Source of the DNA: Phoronis australis | Lineage: Eukaryota > Phoronida > Phoronidae | Direction of reading: 5' to 3' | NCBI GenBank assembly: GCA_002633005.1 | Contig: NMRA01000929.1 | Location: 64,001-96,209, forward strand | Length of the DNA stretch: 32,209 bases | Shown: in pieces, positions 22,546-30,862 of the stretch | How the letters are laid out: each line of letters begins with the position of its first letter | Position numbering within the stretch: position 1 is the stretch's first letter | Notes under the pieces: model-generated | The model's input: the letters and a program-made list of their open reading frames with translations, nothing else | The model's database searches: none | What the model was told of the DNA's origin: nothing | Program-made: the position numbers and the translations under genes

Positions 22546-24104
22546 TGAGAGCTGTCCCGTACCAAGTAACCATCTTCTAGCGACAGTTCGTTACGAACTT
22601 TGTAGAAACGGTATAGAGCCGGAGACAGGTTTGTTCTGGAAGGCCATCCATTGCGTACGTAACTGGTGAGCAGTTCATAAGTGGGGTCTTTGCTGCAGGC
22701 AGAGCAAATAGCGTCTAATGAAAAACCGTCATTACTCGCAGTAGCGATGATAGCTTTGACGGAGGCGTCACTTTGTGTAGTTAAGCGACTTAAATAGTCA
22801 GCGGAAACACTGTCTTGTCCTTTTCTGTACTCTAGGGTATAATTGAAAACGGCAAGGCGGTCCTTCCAACGAATGAATTTACCGCGTTTTCTGCCTGTGC
22901 CGGTTTGACTCAGCATTGACGTAAGTGTTGAGTGGTCTGTGCGAATTGTGAAATGTCGTCCTAGCAAGAACTTCTCCTAGTACTCCGAGAAGTGAACGAC
23001 GGCAAGGGCTTCACACTCATTTACTGCATAGGAGCGCTGGCGCTCATCAAGTGTTTTGCTGCCAAAAAGAATGGGCACTTCCTTTCCGTTTTGGGTGTGT
23101 GACAGCACAGCACCAAGGCCGACATCAGACGCGTCAGTGGAGAGGATGATGTCGCATGTAGGGTCAAAAAGGTGCAGTTCCAAGTTCTGACAAAGCATGG
23201 CTTTTAGCATGTCAAATGCCTGCTGGCACTGTGCAGACCACACAAACTTCACATTGTTTCGTGTGAGGGCACGGAGTGGCTCAGGCATCTCAGCAAAATG
23301 GTCCAAGAAATCTTTGTAGTAGTTGAGTACACCTAGAGATCGTTGCACGTCTTTCAGAGACGTCGGAACAGGTGCATTACGCACCGCGGCAAGGTTTGCA
23401 GGGTCGGGTTTCAATTTGTTGTGGGAGACATTAATGTAACCCAAGTATGGTAACTCTTCAACACCAATGACGCATTTCTTGGGGTTGACACGTAGGTTGT
23501 TGTCACTCAACCGTTGTAATAGGTTGTCGAGACTGTGGTACAGTTCGTTCCACGTGCGACCCATGACCGCAATGTCGTCCATGTAGGCCTTGCACCCAGG
23601 AAGGCCACTTACAATGTTAGAAATGAGGTGCTGGAAAACTGCAGCACTGTCTGTAAGACCCATAGGCAGGCGGTTGTAGGCATACAACCCCTTGGGTGTA
23701 ATTGTAGTAGTAAGCAGACGACTCTCAGTATCGAGCATCGTATTAAAGTAACCCCACCAAATATCAATTTTAGCATAATACTTGGCGCCTTGCAAATCCT
23801 GAATGACATCGCTGATGACTGGAAGGGGAAATCGAGATGGTATGACTTGACGATTCAGGCCTGTCAGGTCAGTAGTAATACGCACGGAACCATCCGGTTT
23901 ATCCACAGTTACCAGCGGGTGTTGCCACAAGGGTCGTTTGTGTGGCTGGATTTTGGACCATATCCCCTGTGCTTCCATTTGGTCGATGGTTAAAATTTGC
24001 AGCTTCTGCGCAGCGGTAATATGGTATTGGCCGCAGGGAGGCACGTATAGGCACAGCATTGGGTTGCAGTTGTATGGTGTGTGCAAAATCAGGAAACAAG
24101 CCAA
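22473..24104 (-). pseudogene. pol: pol: reverse transcriptase-RNase H, one in-frame stop
   Basis: The frame encodes a Ty3/gypsy reverse transcriptase followed by RNase H. Counting from 24104, RT motifs include the KPDGS region at about residues 69-73, KID with the first catalytic Asp near 114, and the YMDD catalytic box at residues 174-177 (23574-23585). The connection/tether domain follows. RNase H shows the STDAS, NECEAL and RTDHS elements that carry the acidic catalytic residues. A TAG at 22977-22979 interrupts RNase H between NECEAL and RTDHS, at a spot where family members carry Trp; a single G-to-A change explains it. The frame is open again immediately afterwards to about 22473, with the frame drifting out of integrase after about 22540. 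The 5' side is out of frame with protease (shift near 24004-24014). RT copies element RNA into DNA and RNase H removes the template. The copy is inactive. Confidence 0.92.
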
Positions 24105-24450
24105 TGGTAGATTCTGTAAGTGTAGGGTATTTGCTTAGCAGACGAATGCAGTCGTCGCGGGTGCGGCAGCTTGTAGTAACGGCTTGAACTGATTGCAGAG
24201 GGCCATTTTTTCCAGCAATAGGCGCACACTGGTTGGGAGTAACGTAGATTGTGAGTGTAGCAGATCTGTCTCCATGATGAACCACAGTAGAAAAGTGACC
24301 TCGCATGCCCTTAATTGTAGTACCATCAAAATTGTTGACTTTAGTATCCATGGGTTTCAATGGCAAGGCCTTAAATGATTTATTATAAAGCCAGTAGGGA
24401 ACATATGTCAGGTCAGATTGGGTGTCAACAAGAGCAGACACATGAATCAA
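24010..24450 (-). pseudogene. retropepsin-like protease with altered active site
   Basis: The frame from 24450 starts in a retropepsin-like aspartic protease. The active-site motif reads ALVDTQS (DTQS at about 24415-24426), where the family has DTGS/DTGA, so the conserved Gly is replaced. The hydrophobic segments around it fit the protease fold, and the frame then runs into the pol linker. It loses register with RT at about 24004-24014. Retropepsins process Gag-Pol as dimers. The Gly substitution at the flap-proximal active site would be expected to abolish activity. The true upstream limit is unclear because the gag-protease junction is also frame-damaged. Confidence 0.75.
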
Positions 24451-24573
24451 AACACCAGCAGGAGTGACTAATTGGAGATCACATGTAAAATCATCCTTGC
24501 CAGGGGCTGTGGTATTAGCCCAATGATGGTGTTGATTTGTTTACCACTGGAACCTTTCTGCATGCAACAGCAA

Positions 24574-25348
24574 TCATAATTGTCCAGTTCTGTGACAGTT
24601 ATGACATGTGGCTATTAGCCAGGTGGTCCTTGGAACCACAGCATAACAGATTTTACTTTGTGGAGTAGAATGTTTTTGTTTAGGGTGCTGTCTTTGATTA
24701 TGCTGCTGTGGTTTGTGGCCAGTATGGGTGTGGGGCCTTCTTTTAGCTGCAGCCACTTGAGGATGAGTAACACCATGCTGTCCACTTAAAACTTTGCTGG
24801 GTAGTCTCCTCGTTCTTGGCAATGTCAATAAAATGAGGTAAATCAATGTCCTTTTCTTGAAGAATGTAAGTTTGGGCTTCTTTGTTGTATAATCCCTGAA
24901 CAAACCAGATAGCCAGAAAGTAGTCTGGGTTTCCCTTAAAGTCACAATCACTCTGTAGTGAGCGCAGCGCTTGTAGGAATTCAGAGACGGACTCATTCGG
25001 TAACTGAGATCTATTGTCAAAATCAAAGTGCGCCCTTACCCGATTTACCGGTCGGCCGAAAATCTCCTTGGTCACCGTCACATAGGCTGGATATGTAGTA
25101 TTGGCTGATTTGTACATTTTGCCATTGGGATGGGCATCCAATTGGGCAATAGCCGTAGGTCCCAGAAACGATCGTAGTAGCATATTTTTTTGTTGATGGG
25201 TAAGGTGGTTGCCTTCCTTTTGGTTAGCGTCCGTTAATACGAAATAGTCCTCCAGCATTTCAAGGAACTGTTCGAACTTGAGAGATGGAGTGTCCAGTCC
25301 AGTGGGCCAGTAAGTTGGCGGTACAGGCACGTGAAAATGTTGAGCCAT
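24574..25348 (-). pseudogene. gag: gag (capsid plus damaged zinc knuckles)
   Basis: The ATG at 25348 lies 17 bases downstream (minus strand) of the primer-binding site, which makes it the natural gag start. The capsid-like part (about 185 codons) has the FEQFLEMLEDYF opening, a central YPAYVTVTKEIFGRPV segment and the SVSEFLQALRSL stretch typical of gypsy Gag. Register is lost at about 24790-24800, and the nucleocapsid part continues in another frame as a Lys/His/Gln-rich tail. Two CCHC knuckles are still discernible, but one is split between frames and the other has Gln where the His should be and then a stop. Gag packages element RNA in the cytoplasmic particle. This copy is broken. Confidence 0.85.
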
Positions 25349-25364
25349 TATGAAGTTCTGCTTT

Positions 25365-25377
25365 ATCCTCGTCGCCA
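25365..25377 (-). other. primer-binding site for tRNA-Ser
   Basis: On the minus strand TGGCGACGAGGAT is exactly complementary to the 3' end (with CCA) of metazoan tRNA-Ser(GCT), 13 of 13 positions. It lies 2 bp from the LTR end, the usual gypsy arrangement. This site primes minus-strand cDNA synthesis. Confidence 0.88.
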
Positions 25378-25970
25378 ATTGTTGTGTAGGTGGTAACACA
25401 GTAAATTGGTATAACACTTATATTGCTTGTTGAAAGATAACTACATATAATATGGAAATATTAGTAAATAGGTCTATACACTACGGAGTCCTTTGCCACA
25501 CTGACTGTAGAATCTAAGTGAGTCATCTCTGAGACTCATGGCTTCAATGTTCGTGGTTGGCGCACCTTCTAATGGTGTGTGGTCGGCACACCAAACACCT
25601 ATGCCAATTACAGCGCACAAGAGAAAACCCGTCTATATGTAACCGCAGCTGATAATTACTTTCACACTACCCCACTTTTACGGCCACACAGTATTTAGAA
25701 GTGCTATGTGCCTGTTGGTACGGCTCAAACAAGGGTTTTGCTTAGGGGCGTTATTCTTCGATATTTTCACTTTCTTACACCACAACTGCTTTGCAATGTT
25801 TTTTCTCAAGTACCTACGACAAACGATTTGTTTTCCACTTTTCTTTCGCAATATGTGTAGGCGTCATGTCATATGTGGCTCAGCGGTCACTCTCTAGAGT
25901 TAATACAGACATGTTAAGAACCACGCACAACTCATACGTACAATTACTAATATACTTATTATTCACACCC

Positions 25971-25978
25971 AATTTATA
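25971..25978 (-). promoter_or_regulatory. putative LTR TATA box
   Basis: TATAAATT on the minus strand, 44 bp downstream of the CRE palindrome and inside the inferred U3 region. Its role is inferred from position only. Confidence 0.4.
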
Positions 25979-26021
25979 ACGATTCCTCGACTTATTACAG
26001 CAGCAATAAAAACCTAGTAAA

Positions 26022-26029
26022 TGACGTCA
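26022..26029. promoter_or_regulatory. CRE-like palindrome in LTR
   Basis: TGACGTCA, the full consensus site for CREB/ATF bZIP factors, lies about 40 bp inside the inferred outer LTR end and upstream of the TATA box. An 8-mer can occur by chance in this length of sequence, but the position suits a promoter element. Confidence 0.4.
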
Positions 26030-26069
26030 ATATGAGATCTTCAGTCAAATGACACATCAAAACACAACA

Positions 26070-26483
26070 TAGTTGAAGTCAAGGCAACAACACATTCACA
26101 CACACGCGCGACAACAATTAAATACCAAACACAGACTTGAGAAATAATCAGTTCCAAAACACTAAACACAATTATCCATAAAGAGTGTCATGGTTTAATT
26201 CAACGTAAAGTTTGTTGGGAGATTAGCAATTATAGAGATTTACTGAGAAGACTGTTGAACATATTCTGACCTGAAACGAATCGTTTCAGGTGGGCGCATT
26301 TGGAACTCGTTCAAAATTAAGGTGATTAAAAACCAATCAACCGTGCTTTAGATTAACAAACACTGATTAATTTGCAGGACAAAGTGACGACCTGGAAGCA
26401 GGAGTCGACATAATCACTTGGAAACAGGAAGAGCAAACCAGGTTAGCACATACTAGTATGTAAATGGAATGTAGATTTCTTAG
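26070..26483. other. anonymous sequence with a perfect 21-bp palindrome
   Basis: No gene. At 26270-26290 there is a perfect inverted repeat (CCTGAAACGA, one central base, TCGTTTCAGG). Nothing else was recognised. Confidence 0.5.
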
Positions 26484-26628
26484 TTGGTAAAAGTGGAGTA
26501 AACAGGTCCCTCCTGAAATTGGCTACCGGAAACCAGTTTCACTGAATAACGGACATTGCCATTATGCTGTGAAAACTGGTTCTCGGCAGCCATTTTCAAG
26601 AGGTACTCGTTAACTCCATTTTTACCAA
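26484..26628. repeat. foldback element (59/60-bp arms, 26-nt loop)
   Basis: The left arm 26484-26542 (starting TTGGTAAAAGTGGAG and ending ACCAGTTTCAC) is an imperfect inverse of the right arm 26569-26628 (starting GTGAAAACTGGT and ending TTTTTACCAA). A 26-nt spacer separates them. Pairing blocks include the first 15 bp, a GGCTACCGG/TCGGCAGCC centre and the inner 12 bp. It is a MITE-like snap-back repeat or a long hairpin transcript locus. The arms may extend weakly to about 26475 and 26640. Confidence 0.75.
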
Positions 26629-28445
26629 TTTCTCAACTGACGTACAGTACAAGACAAAAGTAATCGGACAAAATACCATTTTCCCGCCATGATGACAAGT
26701 TCAGCAAAAATGACTGGTAATAACTATTAAGACAGCAAATCTCTAATAACAGAATGGCTTCAAGCCACTTTTCTCACTTTCCTTCATCATCTCAGTCATG
26801 AGGGAAGACCACCATGACGATGAATTCGCTTTCCATCCAATCATCTTGATGAAGATTCCAGGTCATTTGTCTGAATACTTTCGCCTTATACGGTACTAAA
26901 GATGAAATGCTATCGCCATTTGAAATACTAGTTGTTCACCTCATGGGTTTTGTCATGCAATGATTAAAAGAGTTATACTTGCATACTCAAACATAGTTAT
27001 TTCGTATCATTCACAGAAAAAAACTCGTTAAATTAGGGCATGAATGTGGCCAATTAGTTAAATTTCGTTTTCTAATTTTTTCATAAAAACATGTAATACC
27101 AAATAAATGCTATATCATTTTTAAGATCTAAACCATAGCCGTTGAAAAATGAAAGAGCAATTTTAGCAAATATTTCTGTCTAGTTTTGGCAAAATATTTT
27201 GGGTTCTTGACAGATTGTGTTTTTATTAGAAACTCGCATTGTGGCACCTAATTTGCACAATTCCTGCTGTCATCAATAGGCCTGTTTATCAGGAAATGTG
27301 ACCTAAGGTCCTATTGTGAGGAGTAAAGCTATTACCCAGGGCGACATGTTACAAACACTGGCTAGAATAAATTAATATATCATGGACTAAACCTGATCAT
27401 TTCAACTGTTTGGCTTCTGAAATTATTTCTTGGATGTATGAAATTCAAGTCAGATGAGATGGGACTAGATTTATCTGGACAGACTGTCAGGGGGAGATAA
27501 CTCAAGAGCTGGCACTTTTTCAAGCTCATTTGGCGCTGACTAAGGAACAACAGATAGGTCAGTGTATTTAGCCAAGTACCTGCAAAACAACAGGTTTAAC
27601 TAAAGAAATACTTTTTTGAAAGTATGGAGCCTGTAGAATTTGCTTTTGGATTTTTACCTTCCTACAATTAATTAGATTGCGTGACCACATCTGTTAAAGA
27701 TGTATTTGCATCCTCTTAACTATGCTAATGTGCAGTAGAGACTAAATGACAGTGCTACTTGAACATCAGATACGGTAAACAAACTGCAATTGTATTCATT
27801 GACAACTTGTAAAAGTGCACTCATACGTAACTTGGGGGCTCACACGACACCAGGTCGCAATACTTACTGGACATGGTTGAGTGATTTGCAGCGGATAATT
27901 TGCGACACAAAACTCGTTCTTAAAAACATTTGGCAACTTTCAACCTACTTCATATTCACATTGTTGCTATATGTTGTGTTTCCAACACACTTGAGCAGGC
28001 AATCACATAGATAAGGAATTAGCCTGCATGTTCCACTTTAAGCAACAAGAGCAACACGGAGCGATGAAATACACCTACGAATGCATCACAAATGGTGGGC
28101 TTTTAGGGTTACTTATATCATACAAATGGCCACTAGATGGCACAAAAATGTACAATCCATCCAAAAACGGAAAAATGCCATATTTCATAAAAATCCATCA
28201 AGGAACTTCAGAAAAACAAAAGGAAAACAGAACAGAATGAAATTGCTACTTGTGAGCACAGCGTCCGTTCGATCTGCCTAAAAGTCATTGTATGTTATCT
28301 TCATATAAATTCACATACTAAATTTAATAAAGATCTTGTAGTGGGGTTTGGAGATACAGTTGTGGGCGAAAAACAAAACTACCACTAGGAGGCGCCACAG
28401 TAGTCAGTCATCATCATCAAAGCTTCTCTTCACACTGAAAACATA
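26629..28445. other. anonymous AT-rich sequence
   Basis: No gene or repeat could be supported. A GGGGGAGATAACTCAA motif at 27490 resembles a similar GGGGAGATAACACAA at 9371, too short to define a family. Frames up to 74 codons have no domain. Confidence 0.4.
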
Positions 28446-28486
28446 TACGGTAAAGTTGCGTGATTTTCGGACGGCCTGCCATTTTC
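28446..28486 (+). repeat. 41-bp dispersed repeat, copy 2
   Basis: Starts TACGGTAAAGTTGC and matches 11148-11188 at 38 of 41 positions in the same orientation. The flanks do not match, so the shared block is short; this may be the conserved terminus of a repeat family. Confidence 0.8.
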
Positions 28487-28787
28487 TTATTTTGCTAGAG
28501 CTTTGCTAGTACTATTTGGTAAGCCCAATACATCTAACAAATTTGGTCAAATTCAGTTTAAGTTTGGCTTTAAAGCACTGCTTTCTAATGAGGTATTAAC
28601 ACCAGTTCTGACTCATCATACCTCCTAATTGTCGGTATGACAACAGACTATGCCAGATCTTTTGATACCAATTAACTGAAACATTAACAAGAGTGTCACA
28701 ATGGGAGGGCAGAACTACCAGCACAAATTAGCAAAAGAAGTTGTAAGACTTATTGCTATTAAAGATGGATGACAATGGATGTGCTAG
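28487..28787. other. anonymous spacer
   Basis: Nothing was recognised between the 41-bp repeat and the left TTAA of the next transposon. Confidence 0.5.
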
Positions 28788-28791
28788 TTAA

Positions 28792-28856
28792 ATGCGAAGG
28801 CAACCTTTTTTCATGTCACTTTTAGCAAAAATAAGGTTCGTTGATTATCCCAGACA
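28792..28856 (+). repeat. left TIR of Kolobok-like element
   Basis: The 65-bp terminus begins ATGCGAAGGCAACC directly after TTAA and is complementary to 29941-30004 with two mismatches and one 1-nt length difference. Confidence 0.9.
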
Positions 28857-29057
28857 CATTTTTCACTTAATTACAGCTTTTCGTAATTTGAATAATTTCT
28901 CGTCCTCTACTCCGGAAGTGACATTTTGGGAGGCAAGAGTTTCGCTCCAATTTCTTTTCATTAAAGTCTGACTATGAGAGCTGTCGAGTCAGTCATTGTT
29001 CTACCTCGGTTGTGATAAGTTCGGTCATCGTTTGCTTTTGTTTACGAGTCAGTCAAC

Positions 29058-29952
29058 ATGCCATGCTCTTGCTGCGTGCCGGGATGTACTCATCATCTGC
29101 TCACACGCGCTTTGGGTACCTCGCATCGCTTTCCGAAGGATGACACACTTCGCCATACTTGGCTAGCTCGTTCATGTGAAGAATGCAGCGCTACTCGTCC
29201 ACGCAACGTACAAAGCAGTGGAGGGTTACCGTGTGGCATTTTCTGCCGTCAGATTACGACAGAGATATGTACGCTGAATTGATGAAGGTCCCTGCAAAAC
29301 AACGCCTGAAGAAGGGTACCATACTGTCGCTGATGATTCCCGGCAGTGCCCCGTCGCCAACCCCGAGAAGTTCGTTTTTGAAGCGAGAAGCCTCTCGAGC
29401 TGTGGCCACTATATACAGTGACTGGAGGCACTTCATCTAATGTCACTCGTGCCTCCGAACGTACCCCATAGCGTGCAGTTCCGGGAACGAGCAGTGGTGT
29501 CGCCCTGTGCTGTTGTCTCCAGCCCAGAGCCTGTAATCAGCCCTGCAGCGATGTTGAGTAGTGGAAGAGAATACAGGCCCAGTTCCACACCCAGTGAAGA
29601 GGACAGTTCGTCATCCAATGAACAGATCGGTGAGCCTAAGTTTGATAAGTTTATTGTGGACTTGTATTGGAGCTATTTAGAAGGTGCCAGGTGTGTGGCG
29701 AGGGAGTCACACGGCAGGATGTAAGCAGTTTGGGTACTCAGATCACCCTCCAGTGGGAGTGNACTTGTATTGGAGCTATTTAGAAGGTACCAGGTGTGTG
29801 GCGAGGGAGTCACACAGCGGGATGTAAGCAGTTTGGTTGTTCAGATCACCCTCCAGTGGGAGTGTGTCGCGGGACACTCGGGCAAGTGGGACAGTTCTTC
29901 CTCTGTACGTGAGACGATAATGAATACACCCCAATACGCATGTCTGGGATAA
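29058..29952 (+). pseudogene. THAP-domain transposase-type protein, frame-broken
   Basis: The frame opens with ATG at 29058 and a THAP N-terminus: MPCSCCVPGC gives the C-x4-C zinc ligands, followed by FPKD (about residues 25-28) and the conserved Trp (about 35). The C-terminal half of the THAP domain (HFLPSDY, then RLKKGT) appears in a different frame from about 29185, so a shift lies near 29165-29185, and the third zinc Cys is not preserved. A Ser/Pro/Glu-rich linker follows in a third frame (29440-29640). A second Cys-containing domain (CQVCGE and, further on, ECVAGHSGKW), known next to THAP domains in animal transposon-derived proteins, lies in and after a 103-bp tandem duplication. The last frame stops at 29950-29952 inside the right TIR. 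THAP domains bind DNA. No catalytic core is present, so no active transposase is expected. Confidence 0.7.
29660..29864 (+). repeat. 103-bp tandem duplication with N at the junction
   Basis: Copy 1 (29660-29761) and copy 2 (29763-29864) are 102 bp each and differ at six positions. A single N at 29762 separates them. Copy 1 keeps the Cys of the second zinc-like motif (CQVCGE, read in frame), while copy 2 has Tyr in its place. This is either a true duplication inside the transposon or an assembly join of two overlapping contigs or haplotypes. Confidence 0.85.
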
Positions 29953-30004
29953 TCAACGAACCTTATTTTTGCTAAAATTGACATGAAAAAGGTTGCCTTC
30001 GCCT
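29941..30004 (-). repeat. right TIR of Kolobok-like element
   Basis: The inverse of 28792-28856; it starts TGTCTGGGATAATC on the plus strand and abuts TTAA at 30005-30008. Confidence 0.9.
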
Positions 30005-30077
30005 TTAACACCAGTCGTAACCCACGTGGACAGTCGGAGTACAATTAGTCTTAAGTCATTATACCCTATGTTTACGA

Positions 30078-30228
30078 CAGTGGCGGATTTAGAGGAGGGC
30101 CAAGGGGGCCATGCCCCCAAAATTCTCCCATATTCCATTTGGCAGTTCGGGGGTGCAAATGTATGGCGGGCAAAATCCTGACTAATACTCTGCGTCCCCC
30201 CAACTTAAAATCCTCTATCCTCTCCTCC
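30078..30228 (+). repeat. CAGTGGCGG-type MITE
   Basis: The left end CAGTGGCGGATTTAGAGG followed by G/C-run-rich sequence is the signature of a MITE type common in invertebrate genomes. The right end (ATCCTCTATCCTCTCC) is a weak inverse of it (about 11 of 19 positions). The CAGTG start suggests hAT-like ends, but no 8-bp target duplication was found. The class is tentative. Confidence 0.55.
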
Positions 30229-30625
30229 GAGAAACTGACCAAAATTTTCCATTAACACCAAATCGCTACGTATCACAAACCGTTTAAAAACCTGAGGAGT
30301 CTATTGGTTCATCCCAAGGACAAAGTCTGTTGATTGCCGTGAATGCGATGTTATTACTCTACAAGATCGACTGCCCTGACTGCAATGCAATTTATGTGAA
30401 TGAGACTGCTAGAAACCTCCGAGTCGGAACTAGTATCAAGAAACAGGATTAGTGAACACTTGATACACATCACACAGTATCTCGTCTTAGTGAGAGAGAT
30501 CAAGTTCCGGTGTAGAAAGATACCTGAAGCAGTGGAAAGCCGCTGCCACGCTTCATCACTTAACTGACCCAGACTACGATCTTTCCTCCGTCTAACAGAA
30601 CTTATTCCCAACGATCAGACATGAC
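30229..30625 (+). pseudogene. Penelope-like retroelement remnant (GIY-YIG endonuclease)
   Basis: Reading three frames in turn gives a recognisable C-terminal part of a Penelope-type retroelement protein. First comes the segment after the RT (HKPFKNLRSLLVHPKDK, about 30274-30325). Then comes the start of a GIY-YIG endonuclease with its Cys pair and YVNET (YKIDCPDC at about 30360, with YVNETARNL following). Then come the EH-containing and EIKFRCRKI segments (30448-30555), and finally a DYDL/LIPND-like end (30566-30625). Frames change at about 30330-30345, 30440-30447 and 30563, and there are stops. GIY-YIG nucleases of these elements nick the target for reverse transcription. It begins exactly where the MITE at 30078-30228 ends, and is cut off downstream by the mini-elements at 30637. 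Confidence 0.72.
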
Positions 30626-30636
30626 TAATGATGAAG

Positions 30637-30703
30637 CATGGACAGCGCAGCACTAAAAAGTGGGGGACCATAGCCCCCCAGTCCCCTGTGGTACACCGTC
30701 CAT
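30637..30703 (+). repeat. palindromic mini-element, copy C
   Basis: A 67-bp copy starts CATGGACAGCGCAGCACT, has the GGGGGACCATAGCCCCCC core and ends TACACCGTCCAT. It pairs with copy D after 4 bp and lies between the retroelement remnant and its probable tail. Confidence 0.75.
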
Positions 30704-30707
30704 AGAT

Positions 30708-30781
30708 CATGGGCGGCGCAGCACTGAAAAAGTGAGGGCTATACCCCCTTCCCCCTAGCCCCCTATGGTGCACGGCCCATG
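30708..30781 (+). repeat. palindromic mini-element, copy D
   Basis: A 74-bp copy has intact outer arms: CATGGGCGGCGCA at the left and GTGCACGGCCCATG at the right. It includes GCACTGAAAAAGTG on the left and CCCCCTATGGTG on the right. It is in the same orientation as copy C. Confidence 0.8.
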
Positions 30782-30826
30782 TGACGTAACGGACACAGGC
30801 GCGGTTCCAGTTACCCGGCATTCCAC

Positions 30827-30862
30827 CAGACGAAGGTCTCGAGATGAGACCGAAAGCTAATG
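30827..30862 (+). ncRNA. hammerhead-like hairpin, speculative
   Basis: CAGACGA is followed by a perfect 6-bp stem (GGTCTC, loop GAGAT, GAGACC) and then GAAA. This resembles the CUGANGA - stem II - GAAA core of hammerhead ribozymes, which are known to accompany Penelope-like elements. Against it, the U of the core is A, one extra A precedes the stem, and stems I and III were not found. The hairpin itself is certain; a ribozyme is only a possibility. Confidence 0.2.

Larger units (their letters stand above)
22415..26069 (-). mobile_element. Ty3/gypsy LTR retrotransposon, 3'-truncated and decayed
   Basis: Reading on the minus strand, the order is 5' LTR, tRNA-Ser primer-binding site, gag, protease, reverse transcriptase, RNase H and the first part of the integrase zinc-binding domain. 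The PR-RT-RH-IN order is that of Ty3/gypsy (Metaviridae-type) elements. Gag style and the KSGY-like and LLTT-containing RT region resemble the widespread Mag/K02A2.6-like animal lineages (inference). The element stops abruptly at about 22415-22422, so most of integrase, the polypurine tract and the 3' LTR are absent; no second LTR copy was found. Several frameshifts, one in-frame stop and an altered protease active site show that this copy is dead. Confidence 0.9.
25380..26069 (-). repeat. 5' LTR of the gypsy element
   Basis: The inner end is fixed by the primer-binding site: the plus strand starts TGTTGTGT at 25380. The best outer end is ACACAACA at 26062-26069, the exact 8-bp inverse, which gives a 690-bp LTR. 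Inside it, on the minus strand, are a TATAAATT box (25971-25978) and, 44 bp upstream, a perfect CRE (TGACGTCA, 26022-26029), a sensible promoter layout. A shorter 311-bp alternative ending at 25690 (ACACA) cannot be excluded because no second LTR exists for comparison. No canonical AATAAA was found. Confidence 0.65.
28792..30004 (+). mobile_element. Kolobok-like DNA transposon (TTAA, THAP)
   Basis: A 1,213-bp element is bounded by 64-65-bp terminal inverted repeats (28792-28856 and 29941-30004) that differ by two substitutions and one base in a T-run. TTAA lies on both sides (28788-28791 and 30005-30008), consistent with a TTAA target-site duplication. Between them is a broken frame with a THAP-type zinc finger. 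TTAA targeting combined with a THAP domain is, to my knowledge, a hallmark of the Kolobok superfamily; P elements also have THAP domains but make 8-bp duplications. No DDE catalytic region could be found, and the coding part runs directly into the right TIR, so this looks like an internally deleted, non-autonomous copy. Confidence 0.75.

Noticed and set aside
23535-23993. 152-codon plus-strand open frame
   Set aside because: It is the antisense shadow of the reverse transcriptase gene.
25380-25690. Shorter 311-bp LTR ending in ACACA
   Set aside because: Possible, but the 690-bp alternative has an exact 8-bp terminal inverse and contains a TATA box and CRE in order; kept only as an alternative.
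29058-29440. Host THAP-domain gene
   Set aside because: The domain is split between frames, lacks a zinc ligand, and the whole unit sits inside 65-bp inverted repeats flanked by TTAA, so it belongs to a transposon.
28788-30008. P-element assignment from the THAP domain
   Set aside because: P elements make 8-bp target duplications; here TTAA flanks both ends.
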